Translations under genes and position numbers: made by a program
Shown here: piece after piece, positions 26,711 to 35,322 of the stretch
Numbering within the stretch: the stretch's first letter is position 1
Layout: every line of letters starts with the position of its first letter
From: JAZGGS01 sp963714405
GTDB taxonomy: Bacteria; Bacteroidota; Ignavibacteria; Ignavibacteriales; Ignavibacteriaceae
Assembly (NCBI GenBank): GCA_963714405.1
Contig: CAVQOH010000002.1
Coordinates: 248,001 to 312,000 of the forward strand
Reading direction: 5' to 3'
Length of the DNA: 64,000 nucleotides
Notes under the pieces: model-generated
The model's input: only the letters and a program-made list of their open reading frames with translations
Databases searched by the model: none
What the model was told of the DNA's origin: nothing

Positions 26711-28239
26711 TTCATAAAAGTAAAAACAAAAAAGGTAAAGTTTTTATTGCGGGTGCTGGTCCCGGTGATCCCGGATTAATAACTATAAATGCATTTGAAA
26801 AATTAAAAACAGCTGATGTAGTTGTTTATGATAGGTTAATTAATGAAGAATTGTTATCATTTTGTGATAATAAATGTGAGAAAATATTTGTGGGGAAAGA
26901 ATCCGGTTATCATGCAATTGAGCAAGATAAAATAACCGAAATTTTGATACAAAAAGCAAAATCCGGATTAAATGTTGTACGCTTAAAAGGAGGAAATCCA
27001 TTTGTTTTTGGAAGAGGATCAGAAGAAGCAATTCAACTTAAGAAAGCCGGAATTCAATTTGAAATAATTCCAGGAATAACTTCAGGTCTTTCTGCACCGA
27101 TTTACAGTGGTATACCTATAACCCAGCGAAATCTTATCACTCAATGTATTTTTATTACAGCACACGAATGTCCCGAGAAAAAGGATTCACAAGTAGACTG
27201 GAAAAGCCTGGCAAAGCTGAAAAACACTTCATTAATAATTTATATGGGTGCTTCAAGGATTGAATCCATAACTGAAATGCTGATTAAATATGGTATAGAT
27301 CCATCTACACCGGTGGCAGTAATTGAAAATGCTACCCTACCAATTCAAAGAACCATAACTGAACGGATTGATAAAATTGCTGAAAAATTCAGAGAACAAA
27401 ATTTTCACGCACCGGTAATAATTATGGTGAGTCCTACGGTTGCTTTTAGAAACAGTATTGCCTGGTATGAGGAAAAACCATTATTTAATAAAAAGGTGAT
27501 TGTTGCGGGAGCGAAGGAACATTTTGATAAACTAAAAAATATTATTTGTGACCTTGGCGCAGAAGCGATTCCGCTTGAGATTATGAAGATAAAACCATTC
27601 AATACAAAAGTTAATATTTCAAAAATTTTTTATTCTAAAAATCCTGAGTGGATTTTATTTTCATGCAATAACAGCGTAAAATATTTTGAAAAATTGCTAA
27701 AAAAACAAAACTTTGATGCGAGATTGTTCGGAGGGAGAAAAGTTGCTGTGATTGGATCAAATTCAGCAAAAGCACTCGCTTCACTGGGGCTTAATGCTGA
27801 TTTTATTTTAGAAAATTTTAACGTAAACAAATTCAAAAGAAATTTTATAAATAAATTCAATTTAACAAGTAGAAAAGTCTTAACAATTTTTGGTGAATCT
27901 TTAGATGAAAACATTACAAACAATATTAAAAATTTGGGGTTACTAGCTCAATCTATTAAAGTTTTTGAAACCTTATCTCTTAAACCTGCAAAAAAAGTAT
28001 TAATTAGACTTGAGCAGAGCAATCCTGATATTTTTATATTTACTTGCCAGACAAGCATTGAATATTTTTTCGAAAAATTTAACTCGGTAAAAGCTATAAA
28101 ATTACTTAATAGCTGCGAATCAATTTTGGTAGAACCGCTTAATCGTATATCTTTAGTTGGTAAAAATATTCAAGAAGAAAAAATATTAACTGATAGTAAA
28201 ATTGATTTTTACCAAGATATTTTCAGTAAATTAAAGTAG
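26707..28239 (+). CDS. cobA-hemD: Uroporphyrinogen-III C-methyltransferase/uroporphyrinogen-III synthase fusion
   Basis: A 510-residue two-domain enzyme. Residues 10-250 are the SAM-dependent uroporphyrinogen-III methyltransferase (GAGPGDPGLIT, VVRLKGGNPFVFGRG, GIPITQRN, IYMGASRIE) giving precorrin-2. Residues 260-505 are a divergent HemD-type uroporphyrinogen-III synthase (KVIVAGAKEHFD, DWILFSCNNSVKYF-like, VAVIGSNSAKAL). With the preceding gene it covers hydroxymethylbilane to siroheme. HemA for the first step of the pathway is in the dsr-qmo operon at 55632. The fusion is common in anaerobes. A 29-bp gap separates it from a membrane-protein gene that may be co-transcribed. Confidence 0.88.
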   Translation: MIHKSKNKKGKVFIAGAGPGDPGLITINAFEKLKTADVVVYDRLINEELLSFCDNKCEKIFVGKESGYHAIEQDKITEILIQKAKSGLNVVRLKGGNPFVFGRGSEEAIQLKKAGIQFEIIPGITSGLSAPIYSGIPITQRNLITQCIFITAHECPEKKDSQVDWKSLAKLKNTSLIIYMGASRIESITEMLIKYGIDPSTPVAVIENATLPIQRTITERIDKIAEKFREQNFHAPVIIMVSPTVAFRNSIAWYEEKPLFNKKVIVAGAKEHFDKLKNIICDLGAEAIPLEIMKIKPFNTKVNISKIFYSKNPEWILFSCNNSVKYFEKLLKKQNFDARLFGGRKVAVIGSNSAKALASLGLNADFILENFNVNKFKRNFINKFNLTSRKVLTIFGESLDENITNNIKNLGLLAQSIKVFETLSLKPAKKVLIRLEQSNPDIFIFTCQTSIEYFFEKFNSVKAIKLLNSCESILVEPLNRISLVGKNIQEEKILTDSKIDFYQDIFSKLK

Positions 28240-28268
28240 TTTTATAAAATTAAAGGGAATATAAAACC

Positions 28269-28859
28269 ATGGAAATCTTTTATGATTTAATGCGTTTTTT
28301 TCACGTAATTAGTTTTGTTTTTATGTGTGTTCTTTTATTCAATCTCATTGTTGCCAATGAACGAATTTTACGTGGAATTACTTTAAATTATGATGCGGAC
28401 CACCATATGGAATCGATAATTAAAAATGGTTTTAAATGGTGTTATATATTTCAAGCGATTACTCTATTAACAGGGGTTTTATTATTGGTATTTGGCAATA
28501 TGGGTATAGACGCATTGTGGAAAGACTGGATAGTTACTTCAAAAACAATAATCTTATTAGTTTTGATGGCGGCAATATCTTATGTACAATTTAAATTGCA
28601 GCCAAAAATTGAATCATATCTTACAATCATTTCAACTGGCACTGAAGTTCCGGATAATTTACTAATTCAATTAAAACCGTATCGGGTTTTGCGGAAATGG
28701 ATTACTTCATTTTATCTATTCCTGGTAATTGCAGCAATAGTCTTGGGAATACAGGTCTATGCTGCCTTTAATCCTGCACTTACAATTATATTAATTGTGT
28801 TAACGGGAATTTTTTCACTCTTGGCAGATAAAATTCTAATAAGGTTTGGCTGGATTTAA
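28269..28859 (+). CDS. Integral membrane protein of unknown function
   Basis: A 196-residue protein with about five membrane helices (near 10-30, 55-75, 88-106, 142-162 and 170-188). A histidine sits at the start of the first helix (RFFHVISFVF) and two more follow it (DADHHME), so heme b binding is conceivable but not shown. AAAGGGAATA lies before the ATG. It follows the siroheme genes by 29 bp and overlaps the end of the convergent kinase-like gene by 4 bp. It could be a tetrapyrrole-handling or redox membrane protein. I recognise no family with confidence. Confidence 0.65.
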   Translation: MEIFYDLMRFFHVISFVFMCVLLFNLIVANERILRGITLNYDADHHMESIIKNGFKWCYIFQAITLLTGVLLLVFGNMGIDALWKDWIVTSKTIILLVLMAAISYVQFKLQPKIESYLTIISTGTEVPDNLLIQLKPYRVLRKWITSFYLFLVIAAIVLGIQVYAAFNPALTIILIVLTGIFSLLADKILIRFGWI

Positions 28860-29656
28860 GTCTCAAATGGAATTATAAAAGTTTTTACTTCTTTAACTCC
28901 TTCTATATCCTTTATAAGTTTTTCAAAATTCTTAGAGAGTTTTTTCTGGACAATTAATGAAGATTCAACACTTATTAATACTGATCCGTCTTTACATTTA
29001 ACATTTGCGTTTGGATACCTATCAACTATAGCAAGATAAGCTTTTGCAGCCATAAGCATATCTTTTAACTTATTCTTCGATTCGGGAGTAGTCTGAAAGC
29101 AAGGACGCTTTGCGAGATTAAATAATAAATCAACAACTCCATCCACATCCAAACAATTTATGTGCATAACAACATCATACAAAGATGTATTATTTGTATC
29201 TATACCATATAATTGTGTACTCCACTTACTTCTTTCAGTATCAATACGGTTCAAAATTTCGCGAGCTTCTTCTTCAGAAACACCATCACGTTTCATCACA
29301 ACATCTGTTCTGTATTTTTTATCAGCAGTAATTCTAATTTTTAAGATATTGGGTATATCTTTAGTAAAAAAATGCCCAGCCAATCCATGATAAATAACAT
29401 TATCTTTTTGTATATGCTCTAGAAATTTTGCACGGATAAAAGCGATGTATTTCTTTTTTCCATGTTTTAATTTATCCAAAACAGTTGGAGCATCCTGTAT
29501 AGCGCTTATTAATTTTACCTCAGGTACGTTGAAATCTTCTGAAGTTTTTAATAATATCTCTCTCGAAACACATTGGTATCCTAATTTTTCAGATAGTTTC
29601 TGAGCAATTTCCATTCCCCTGCTATATGAACCCCTGGAAATAGTAATTACACCCAA
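28856..29656 (-). CDS. Cytidylate-kinase-like protein with C-terminal extension
   Basis: A 266-residue protein of the cytidylate-kinase-like family (Cytidylate_kin2). The start VITISRGSYSRGMEIAQKL matches the family's P-loop region; the lysine of a standard Walker A motif is missing and a Gly-Arg-Gly style loop is used, as is common in this family. The core continues with YHGLAGHFF and ILKIRITADKKYRTDVV. An extra C-terminal domain from about residue 195 (VKCKDGSVLISVESS) resembles a small BON-like or transport-associated fold. Its paralogue lies directly upstream. The phosphoryl acceptor is unlikely to be CMP in the usual sense. The sulfur-gene context suggests a regulatory nucleotide role. 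Confidence 0.7.
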   Translation of the reverse strand: MGVITISRGSYSRGMEIAQKLSEKLGYQCVSREILLKTSEDFNVPEVKLISAIQDAPTVLDKLKHGKKKYIAFIRAKFLEHIQKDNVIYHGLAGHFFTKDIPNILKIRITADKKYRTDVVMKRDGVSEEEAREILNRIDTERSKWSTQLYGIDTNNTSLYDVVMHINCLDVDGVVDLLFNLAKRPCFQTTPESKNKLKDMLMAAKAYLAIVDRYPNANVKCKDGSVLISVESSLIVQKKLSKNFEKLIKDIEGVKEVKTFIIPFET

Positions 29657-29773
29657 TGTATTCTCCTCCGATTAAAACCAGTAATTTTTTTCACAATATA
29701 AAAGAATTCAATAGTTGATATTAATAGAGCAATTAATTATAAACACAAGGTTATAGAAAGTGCAACATTCTTG

Positions 29774-30421
29774 TTAATCTTCCTCGGTCGCGCTTTTTGA
29801 GTAATATCTTGCAGCATTGAGCAATTCAGTTAATTTTTTTTGAGATTCTGGTGAGGTTTGAAAACAAGGACGTTGAGCAACATCACAAATAAAATCAACA
29901 GCATCATCAATACCTAAATTATCAATTTGCAATACCAGATCATAAAGTTCTGAAGCATTTGTATCAATTCCATATAGAAACATACTCCATTTTCTTCTCT
30001 CAACATCAATATTGTAGATATACTTCCTTGCTGCTTCTTCAGGAATATTTTCCTGCTCCATTACAGCTTTAATTCTATAATCAATATTGGCAATAATTCT
30101 CACCTTAAGGATATTTGGTATCTCTTGTGTAAAGAAGTGCCCTGCAAATCCATGATAAACAATATTATCTTTTTGAATATATTTAAGAAAGGCTTCACGG
30201 ATAAACGCAGTATATTTTTTTTTACCGTCAACAAGGCGATCGAAAATTGAGGGAGCATCCTGGATAGCCTGTAAAAGTTTCACTTCAGGTATATTAAATT
30301 CTCTTGATGCCTTAAGGAGGATTTCTCGCGCAACACATTCATACCCAAGTTTGTGTGCAAGCTTTTCAGCAATCTCCGTTCCTCTGCTGCAAGAACCTCT
30401 GGAGATTGTAATAATTCCCAT
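29774..30421 (-). CDS. Cytidylate-kinase-like protein, short paralogue
   Basis: A 215-residue paralogue of 28856-29656, without the C-terminal extension. The same motifs are present: IITISRGSCSRGTEIAEKL, VYHGFAGHFF, ILKVRIIANIDYR and the shared late QRPCFQTSPESQKKL. AGGAGG precedes the ATG. The two genes lie in tandem with a 117-bp gap and probably share a promoter in 30422-30787, divergent from TauE/SafE. Duplication and loss of a domain in one copy suggest two different binding partners or roles. Function unknown. Confidence 0.7.
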   Translation of the reverse strand: MGIITISRGSCSRGTEIAEKLAHKLGYECVAREILLKASREFNIPEVKLLQAIQDAPSIFDRLVDGKKKYTAFIREAFLKYIQKDNIVYHGFAGHFFTQEIPNILKVRIIANIDYRIKAVMEQENIPEEAARKYIYNIDVERRKWSMFLYGIDTNASELYDLVLQIDNLGIDDAVDFICDVAQRPCFQTSPESQKKLTELLNAARYYSKSATEED

Positions 30422-30787
30422 TTTAACCTCCTGCTTATTAGAAAGTCTTCTATATCTTTAAATAATTATAAGAAAAATAATTTCAATAATCAGCAAGATT
30501 TTAAAATTCTATATTTAATCTGATTTCTCTATTCAAAGTGTGGCTAATCAGTACCAATCCTTCATTTTTGCTAATTATTCATTAAAAAAAACAACATAGT
30601 GATTACAAACTTTTTAATCCCTTTGCTATTATTTTAAATAATATCAAGTTTTACATTTAGAAATATTCAAACTATGATTTAGTGTAGCCCTATTGTTATA
30701 ATATCATACAAACATTTTAATCCAAATATGTGTTTCTTACAATTCCATTTCTCCGCAATACATAAAATGCGATAGGGAAAGCGGTTA
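30422..30787. other. Divergent intergenic region with promoters, no gene
   Basis: 366 bp, AT-rich, between the minus-strand kinase-like pair and the plus-strand TauE/SafE gene, so it should hold promoters for both. It contains the motif CAACATAGTGATTACAAACT at 30592-30611, similar to 25972-25991 upstream of the siroheme operon. A short GATAGGGAAAG precedes the TauE start. No open frame is worth reporting. Confidence 0.5.
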
Positions 30788-31750
30788 ATGCAATACAACC
30801 AAAATAAAGTTTCAGTTTACTTTTTAATAGTAGTTCTCATCTCAGTTTTAGTAATACTAGTACCTCAGGTTTTTGCTTCCGTAAATCCTATTCAATCGAA
30901 TATAGAAACAGCTTGGTGGTTCTACCCATTAGTTTTATTAGTACTATCCTTTGTTTTAGGTGTTTTTGCAGTTCTTGCAGGCGTTGGTGGTGGAGTGCTT
31001 TATGTACCAATTGTAAGCGGTTTTCTTCCTTTTCATCTTGATTTTGTAAGAGGAGCGGGTTTGATTGTTGCTCTTGCTGGAGCTCTAGCTGCTGGGCCGG
31101 GGTTACTGAGAATTGGTATGGCAAACCTTCGCCTGGCCATTCCAATGGCGTTAATCGCTTCAACATGTGCAATCCTTGGTGCAATGATAGGATTAGCCCT
31201 CCCAACCCACATTGTTCAAACTTTATTGGGTGCAACAATTCTCGGTATTGTGTTATTGATGTTAAAAGCCAAAAAATCAGTTTTTCCTCATGTTCCAAAA
31301 CCAGATCCACTATCGCAGGCGTTACGTATCACAGGCATATACTATGAACCCACAATTAACAAACAAGTTAACTGGCAAATTCACAGAACTCCTTTAGGAT
31401 TAGGATTATTCGTAATTATTGGAGTAATGGCTGGAATGTTTGGTCTTGGTGCAGGATGGGCAAATGTTCCTGTTTTAAACCTGGTAATGGGTGCACCAAT
31501 AAAAATTTCTGTTGCAACAAGTAAATTTCTACTTTCTATAACTGATACTTCTGCTGCATGGATATATTTAAATAATGGTGCAGTGCTTCCATTAATGGTT
31601 GTTCCTTCTGTTGTAGGAATAATGCTGGGTTCTTTTATCGGGGTAAAAATTCTTGCAGTAACTAAACCGGCACTCATAAGAAAATTAGTGATAGTGGTGC
31701 TTACAATTGCGGGTACAAAAGCATTTTTAAAAGGATTAGGAATAGGATAA
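30788..31750 (+). CDS. TauE/SafE-family sulfite/sulfonate exporter-like permease
   Basis: A 320-residue integral membrane protein with about eight helices. The duplicated family motif is visible twice: VLAGVGGGVLYVP in the first half and FGLGAGWANVPVL in the second. TauE/SafE proteins move sulfite, sulfoacetate or related anions out of the cell. In this setting export of sulfite or uptake of a sulfur anion is plausible. The gene is followed after 13 bp by a small membrane protein that probably forms part of the same system. Siroheme genes lie to the left and phosphorelay/SLC13 genes to the right. Confidence 0.82.
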   Translation: MQYNQNKVSVYFLIVVLISVLVILVPQVFASVNPIQSNIETAWWFYPLVLLVLSFVLGVFAVLAGVGGGVLYVPIVSGFLPFHLDFVRGAGLIVALAGALAAGPGLLRIGMANLRLAIPMALIASTCAILGAMIGLALPTHIVQTLLGATILGIVLLMLKAKKSVFPHVPKPDPLSQALRITGIYYEPTINKQVNWQIHRTPLGLGLFVIIGVMAGMFGLGAGWANVPVLNLVMGAPIKISVATSKFLLSITDTSAAWIYLNNGAVLPLMVVPSVVGIMLGSFIGVKILAVTKPALIRKLVIVVLTIAGTKAFLKGLGIG

Positions 31751-31763
31751 TAGAGAGATTAAA

Positions 31764-32174
31764 ATGAATTCTAAAGATGCTGAAGAGCAAATATTATATT
31801 CAAAAATTCTTAATGCAGGCATGCTAATAGGGCTTGCATCACTTATCATAACATTTATTCTATATGCTACGGGATTTATTGAGCCCCTTATTCCACTGGA
31901 AAAAATTCAATCTTATTGGGTTCTATCAGTACATGAATATCTCAAACAAAGCGGAATGCAAGCCGGCTGGGCGTGGTTCGGCAATTTGAGTTACGGAGAT
32001 ATGCTAAACTTTTTACCAATTGCCTTTCTATCATTATTAACAGTAATATGTTATATTGCTATCCTCCCAGGTTTAATACGCAAAAAAGATACTGCATATG
32101 TTGTAATTGCTGTTTTAGAAATTTTAGTTTTGACAGTAGCAGCATCCGGTATTCTGGGCAGTGGTGGTCACTAA
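31764..32174 (+). CDS. Small membrane partner of TauE/SafE (DUF1634-like)
   Basis: A 136-residue protein with three membrane helices (about 18-38, 85-105 and 110-130) and a short conserved-looking extracytoplasmic loop (HEYLKQSGMQAGWAWFGNLSYGD). It lies 13 bp after the TauE/SafE gene with AGAGAGATT before the ATG, so the pair is an operon. Small membrane proteins of the DUF1634 type are known next to TauE homologues; the match here is by size, topology and position rather than by a firm motif. It may be an accessory subunit. It converges with the receiver gene at 32190. Confidence 0.55.
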   Translation: MNSKDAEEQILYSKILNAGMLIGLASLIITFILYATGFIEPLIPLEKIQSYWVLSVHEYLKQSGMQAGWAWFGNLSYGDMLNFLPIAFLSLLTVICYIAILPGLIRKKDTAYVVIAVLEILVLTVAASGILGSGGH

Positions 32175-32189
32175 CATAGCTTAAATTCC

Positions 32190-32678
32190 TTACTTATCCT
32201 CATCGTCTAACTTTTTCATCTCCTGAAGTATTCCTAACGGACTGGAACCGGTTGCTAACTTAATCAGCTTATCCATTTTATTAATATCCGATTCAAATTT
32301 CTTTTTCATCCGTGCTTCGTAGGCACTTTTAAGAACTTCTAATAATTTGTCCAATTCGTATGGTTTTGGTAAGTAACCAAATGCTCCAAGCTTTGTGCAT
32401 TCTGCCGCTGATTCAAATGAACCATGCCCTGTTAGAATAATTACCTCGAGATACTTGTGTTCCTTTTTTAAGATTTCAAGCACTTGTTTTCCATCCAGTC
32501 CGGGCATTTTAAGATCGAGTAATGCCACATCAAATTTTTCAGTATGAGATAGCTTGATCGCTTCCTGCCCATCTGAAGCAGTCAATACATCAAAGCCCCG
32601 CATCTGCAATCTTTGTGCAATAGAATTTAGAAATTTGATTTCATCATCTACAATGAGAAGTTTTATGTTGGATGACAT
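32190..32678 (-). CDS. Receiver-domain protein without DNA-binding output
   Basis: A 162-residue response regulator. Receiver at 1-122 with all key residues: acidic pair in VDDE, phospho-acceptor Asp in ALLDLKMPG, switch Thr in ILTGHG, Lys in YLPKPYE. A 40-residue charged helical tail follows (ARMKKKFESDINKMDKLIKL), with no helix-turn-helix or enzyme domain. It is the last gene of block B (kinase 35323, CBS 34740, REC-SLC13 fusion 32697), 18 bp after the fusion gene. It probably passes phosphate or docks onto a partner such as the transporter's own receiver domain. Confidence 0.82.
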   Translation of the reverse strand: MSSNIKLLIVDDEIKFLNSIAQRLQMRGFDVLTASDGQEAIKLSHTEKFDVALLDLKMPGLDGKQVLEILKKEHKYLEVIILTGHGSFESAAECTKLGAFGYLPKPYELDKLLEVLKSAYEARMKKKFESDINKMDKLIKLATGSSPLGILQEMKKLDDEDK

Positions 32679-32696
32679 AATTTTTTACTCCTATTT

Positions 32697-34730
32697 TTAA
32701 AATCCAATCCATTTCCAGTAACCAAGAATTGTCCAGAACCACAGAACAATGAAATTTAGTACTAATATTGCAAAACCATATTTAAGAAAATCGCTTAATT
32801 TAATTAGTTGTTCTCCGGTTATTGGATCTTTTGCCATTGTATACGCAATTGCATTATTTGGTGTTCCAATAATTAGCATATTAGCGAAAGATGAAGCGAA
32901 TGCAGTTGAAAAGCCAATCATCCAAGGATGTGTTGATGAAATCGTTGCCATAGGTATAGTAATCGGTCCAATTGCAGCAACAGTTGCTCCATCGCTCATA
33001 AAGTTAGTTGTAATACCCGTAAATACACTTACAGCCACCGCCAAACCTTCCCCGGATTGCATAAACTCTGGTAGTATGTTTACAAAACTCTGAGCTAGAT
33101 ATAATGCAGCTCCTGTAACTGCTAAACCTTTTCCAAATGCACAGGCGCTTGCATAAAGTGCTACAACTTCCCAATGGATTTTTGATATATCGCGCCAGCT
33201 AATAATTCTAAATGCATTTAATAGAACAATTGCTAAAATTGCCGGGCCACCCATTCCAAATATATCACTTCCGGTAATCCACAATACAATAAGTAAAACA
33301 AGAATTACGGCCGTTATATATTCTCTTTTATTCATCGGGCCAATTTTTTGAGAAGCATTTTTTACAATTGATGATATGTTCAATTCTTTAACATTTGCTT
33401 TTTTGCGTAAAGCCAGATAAAAAAACAACCCGATCACCAGGGCCATAACAGGTACAAATGGTAATCCATAAACAACCCACTGACCGAATGTTGGTGCACT
33501 TCCATAGTCAGACATAATTCCAAGCATAACTGCATTACGCCCACCTGCAGCCGGCGAACCAGGTCCGCCTGCATTTGCTGCAAAACTGAGTGATAAAACT
33601 AGCAATACCGCCAGTTTATGATTTACTTTTTGGCCGTTTGCCTGTCTTGCTGTCAGGTAGACAATCATCAAAACAGGCATGCTGAAAGCAACCAAAGCAT
33701 GCTCAGAAAGAAACGAACAACAAATTGCCATTAATGGTAGGAAGATAAAAAGATATCTTGTTATTGTTTTGGATGAACCGAGCAATATCATTCCAATACG
33801 CCGATCAAGTCCTGTTTTAGAAATTGCAGTTGCAATAACAAGAACACCGAAAATAAAAATCACTGCATCCTTAGCGTATGATGCGGCAATATCATCGGGT
33901 TTTAATACTCCAAAAAAGTACATAAGTACTCCAACTAAAAGAGCTGTTATTCCTATTGGCATAGCTCCAGTTGCCCAGAATAATCCAGCGATGATTAGAA
34001 TCCCCAGCATCACTTTTGCACGAAAACCTACATCATCAGTTGTAAGTGGTACAGAAACTTCTTCCCCGGTTTTATCAATAATCGTTTTATCTAATTTGTA
34101 CTTATGACTATAAAACTCCGATATGCTTTCTCCCTCCTTTAATTTGGGATAATCCGAATAACCACCGTTAAGGTCCGTTATTTGTCCTGTTTTTGAAAAC
34201 GATAATAAGTTTTCAAGGTTTTGCGGTAAAGGCATTAGAATAATTCCTAGAAATAAAAGTATTCCCAAAATAATAAACCCTGGCCGCGAATTATGTGATC
34301 CTTTTAACCAGTGAATAAATGTAGTTTTTTCAACAAAGGGAATTTCGTGATGTGCCATCACAAGTTCTTTATTTGCCCTTGCCTCTTCAATAGTTTCAAT
34401 TATTTTTTCCAGTTCGCAAGGTTTTTGAAGGTAACAAAATGCGTCAAGCCGTCCAGCTTCAACGGCAGATTCAGTTGTGCCATGCCCTGTTAGCATTATT
34501 ACCTGTAATTCCGGACGATAAGCTTTTATTTCTTTTAATACCTGTTCCCCATCCATATCCGGCATTTTTCTATCTAATACTACAACATCTATATCATTAT
34601 CACCTCTTACTACTTTTACTGCATCTACACCGCTGGATAGTGCTATGATTTCATAACCTCTCAGAGTTAATCTGCTTGAGAGAGAAGTTCTGAACTTCTC
34701 CTCATCATCTATTATTAGAATTTTAGACAT
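32697..34730 (-). CDS. Receiver domain fused to SLC13/DASS anion transporter
   Basis: A 677-residue fusion. Residues 1-122 are a full receiver domain: VDDE-like IDDEE, phospho-Asp in VVLDRKMPD, Thr in MLTGHG, Lys in YLQKPCE. A linker leads to the first membrane helix near residue 150. Residues 145-677 are an SLC13/DASS-type sodium:anion symporter with about 11-12 helices (WATGAMPIGITALLVGVL; KFLEVV-type paired re-entrant regions). The two SNT signature loops are altered to SEHALVAF and NFMSDGATVAA. The stop of the CBS gene lies 9 bp upstream. It probably imports sulfate or a dicarboxylate, with phosphorylation of the N-terminal domain gating or placing the carrier. The frame is continuous, so the fusion is not an artefact of a shift. 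Confidence 0.85.
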   Translation of the reverse strand: MSKILIIDDEEKFRTSLSSRLTLRGYEIIALSSGVDAVKVVRGDNDIDVVVLDRKMPDMDGEQVLKEIKAYRPELQVIMLTGHGTTESAVEAGRLDAFCYLQKPCELEKIIETIEEARANKELVMAHHEIPFVEKTTFIHWLKGSHNSRPGFIILGILLFLGIILMPLPQNLENLLSFSKTGQITDLNGGYSDYPKLKEGESISEFYSHKYKLDKTIIDKTGEEVSVPLTTDDVGFRAKVMLGILIIAGLFWATGAMPIGITALLVGVLMYFFGVLKPDDIAASYAKDAVIFIFGVLVIATAISKTGLDRRIGMILLGSSKTITRYLFIFLPLMAICCSFLSEHALVAFSMPVLMIVYLTARQANGQKVNHKLAVLLVLSLSFAANAGGPGSPAAGGRNAVMLGIMSDYGSAPTFGQWVVYGLPFVPVMALVIGLFFYLALRKKANVKELNISSIVKNASQKIGPMNKREYITAVILVLLIVLWITGSDIFGMGGPAILAIVLLNAFRIISWRDISKIHWEVVALYASACAFGKGLAVTGAALYLAQSFVNILPEFMQSGEGLAVAVSVFTGITTNFMSDGATVAAIGPITIPMATISSTHPWMIGFSTAFASSFANMLIIGTPNNAIAYTMAKDPITGEQLIKLSDFLKYGFAILVLNFIVLWFWTILGYWKWIGF

Positions 34731-34739
34731 TAATGTTTC

Positions 34740-35300
34740 CTAGTTCTTATTTTTTTTGTAATCATTTATTATACTTTGCTCAACTTCGTTATACAGATCG
34801 GATAGTCTTACAATACCAACTATTTTTGATCCACTCTTAACTAAGAGAGATAATAATCGTAAAACTATAATTTGATGGATGGCTTCTGTGATTGATGCAT
34901 TTTCATCAATACTTTCAGATACCGGATTCATTGCATCTTTAACTTTTATTGAGCTTGCTCTATCTAATATACTTTTCATATCATCCTGCCAAAGCCTCAT
35001 ATTGTCAGATATTGATGATATAAGAGCCGGGCTTACCCCAACACGCGTAAGCTTTTCAAAATCTATAATATTATTATACTTTGGCTCAAGTGCTTTTAAG
35101 AATGCCATGTGACCAATTTTGCCAACGATGTTTTTATCGTTATCAACCACAAGTACAGCACGTATAGGCTGCAATCCATCCACTAGTTTCTCCTGTGATC
35201 TGCGCATTTCCAAAGCCGCATCAAGTAACGTGGAGTTTATGTTTACACTTGCGTAGTTTTCCAGTGGAATCATTAAATTTTTAATTTTTTTTAATTCCAT
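34740..35300 (-). CDS. CBS-domain pair protein, block B
   Basis: A 186-residue cytoplasmic protein with two CBS motifs: one from IKNLMIPLENYASVNINSTL to GKIGHMAFLKAL, the second from VKDAMNPVSESIDENASITE to IVGIVRLSDLYNEV. A helical insert of about 40 residues (ISDNMRLWQDDMKSI) lies between them. CBS pairs often bind adenosyl ligands (ATP, AMP, SAM). Because sulfate activation makes APS and uses ATP, a link to cell energy or APS is attractive, but unproven. It lies between the kinase and the REC-SLC13 gene. The paralogue at 39050 has the same position relative to the other SLC13 gene. Confidence 0.8.
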   Translation of the reverse strand: MELKKIKNLMIPLENYASVNINSTLLDAALEMRRSQEKLVDGLQPIRAVLVVDNDKNIVGKIGHMAFLKALEPKYNNIIDFEKLTRVGVSPALISSISDNMRLWQDDMKSILDRASSIKVKDAMNPVSESIDENASITEAIHQIIVLRLLSLLVKSGSKIVGIVRLSDLYNEVEQSIINDYKKNKN

Positions 35301-35322
35301 TTTATTTGCCCAATATTATTAA

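Noticed and set aside
30888..31310. 140-codon minus-strand frame
   Set aside because: Antisense shadow of the TauE/SafE gene; composition is Leu/Gln-rich as expected of a shadow.
33679..34107. 142-codon plus-strand frame
   Set aside because: Antisense to the receiver-SLC13 fusion, which has clear domain motifs throughout.
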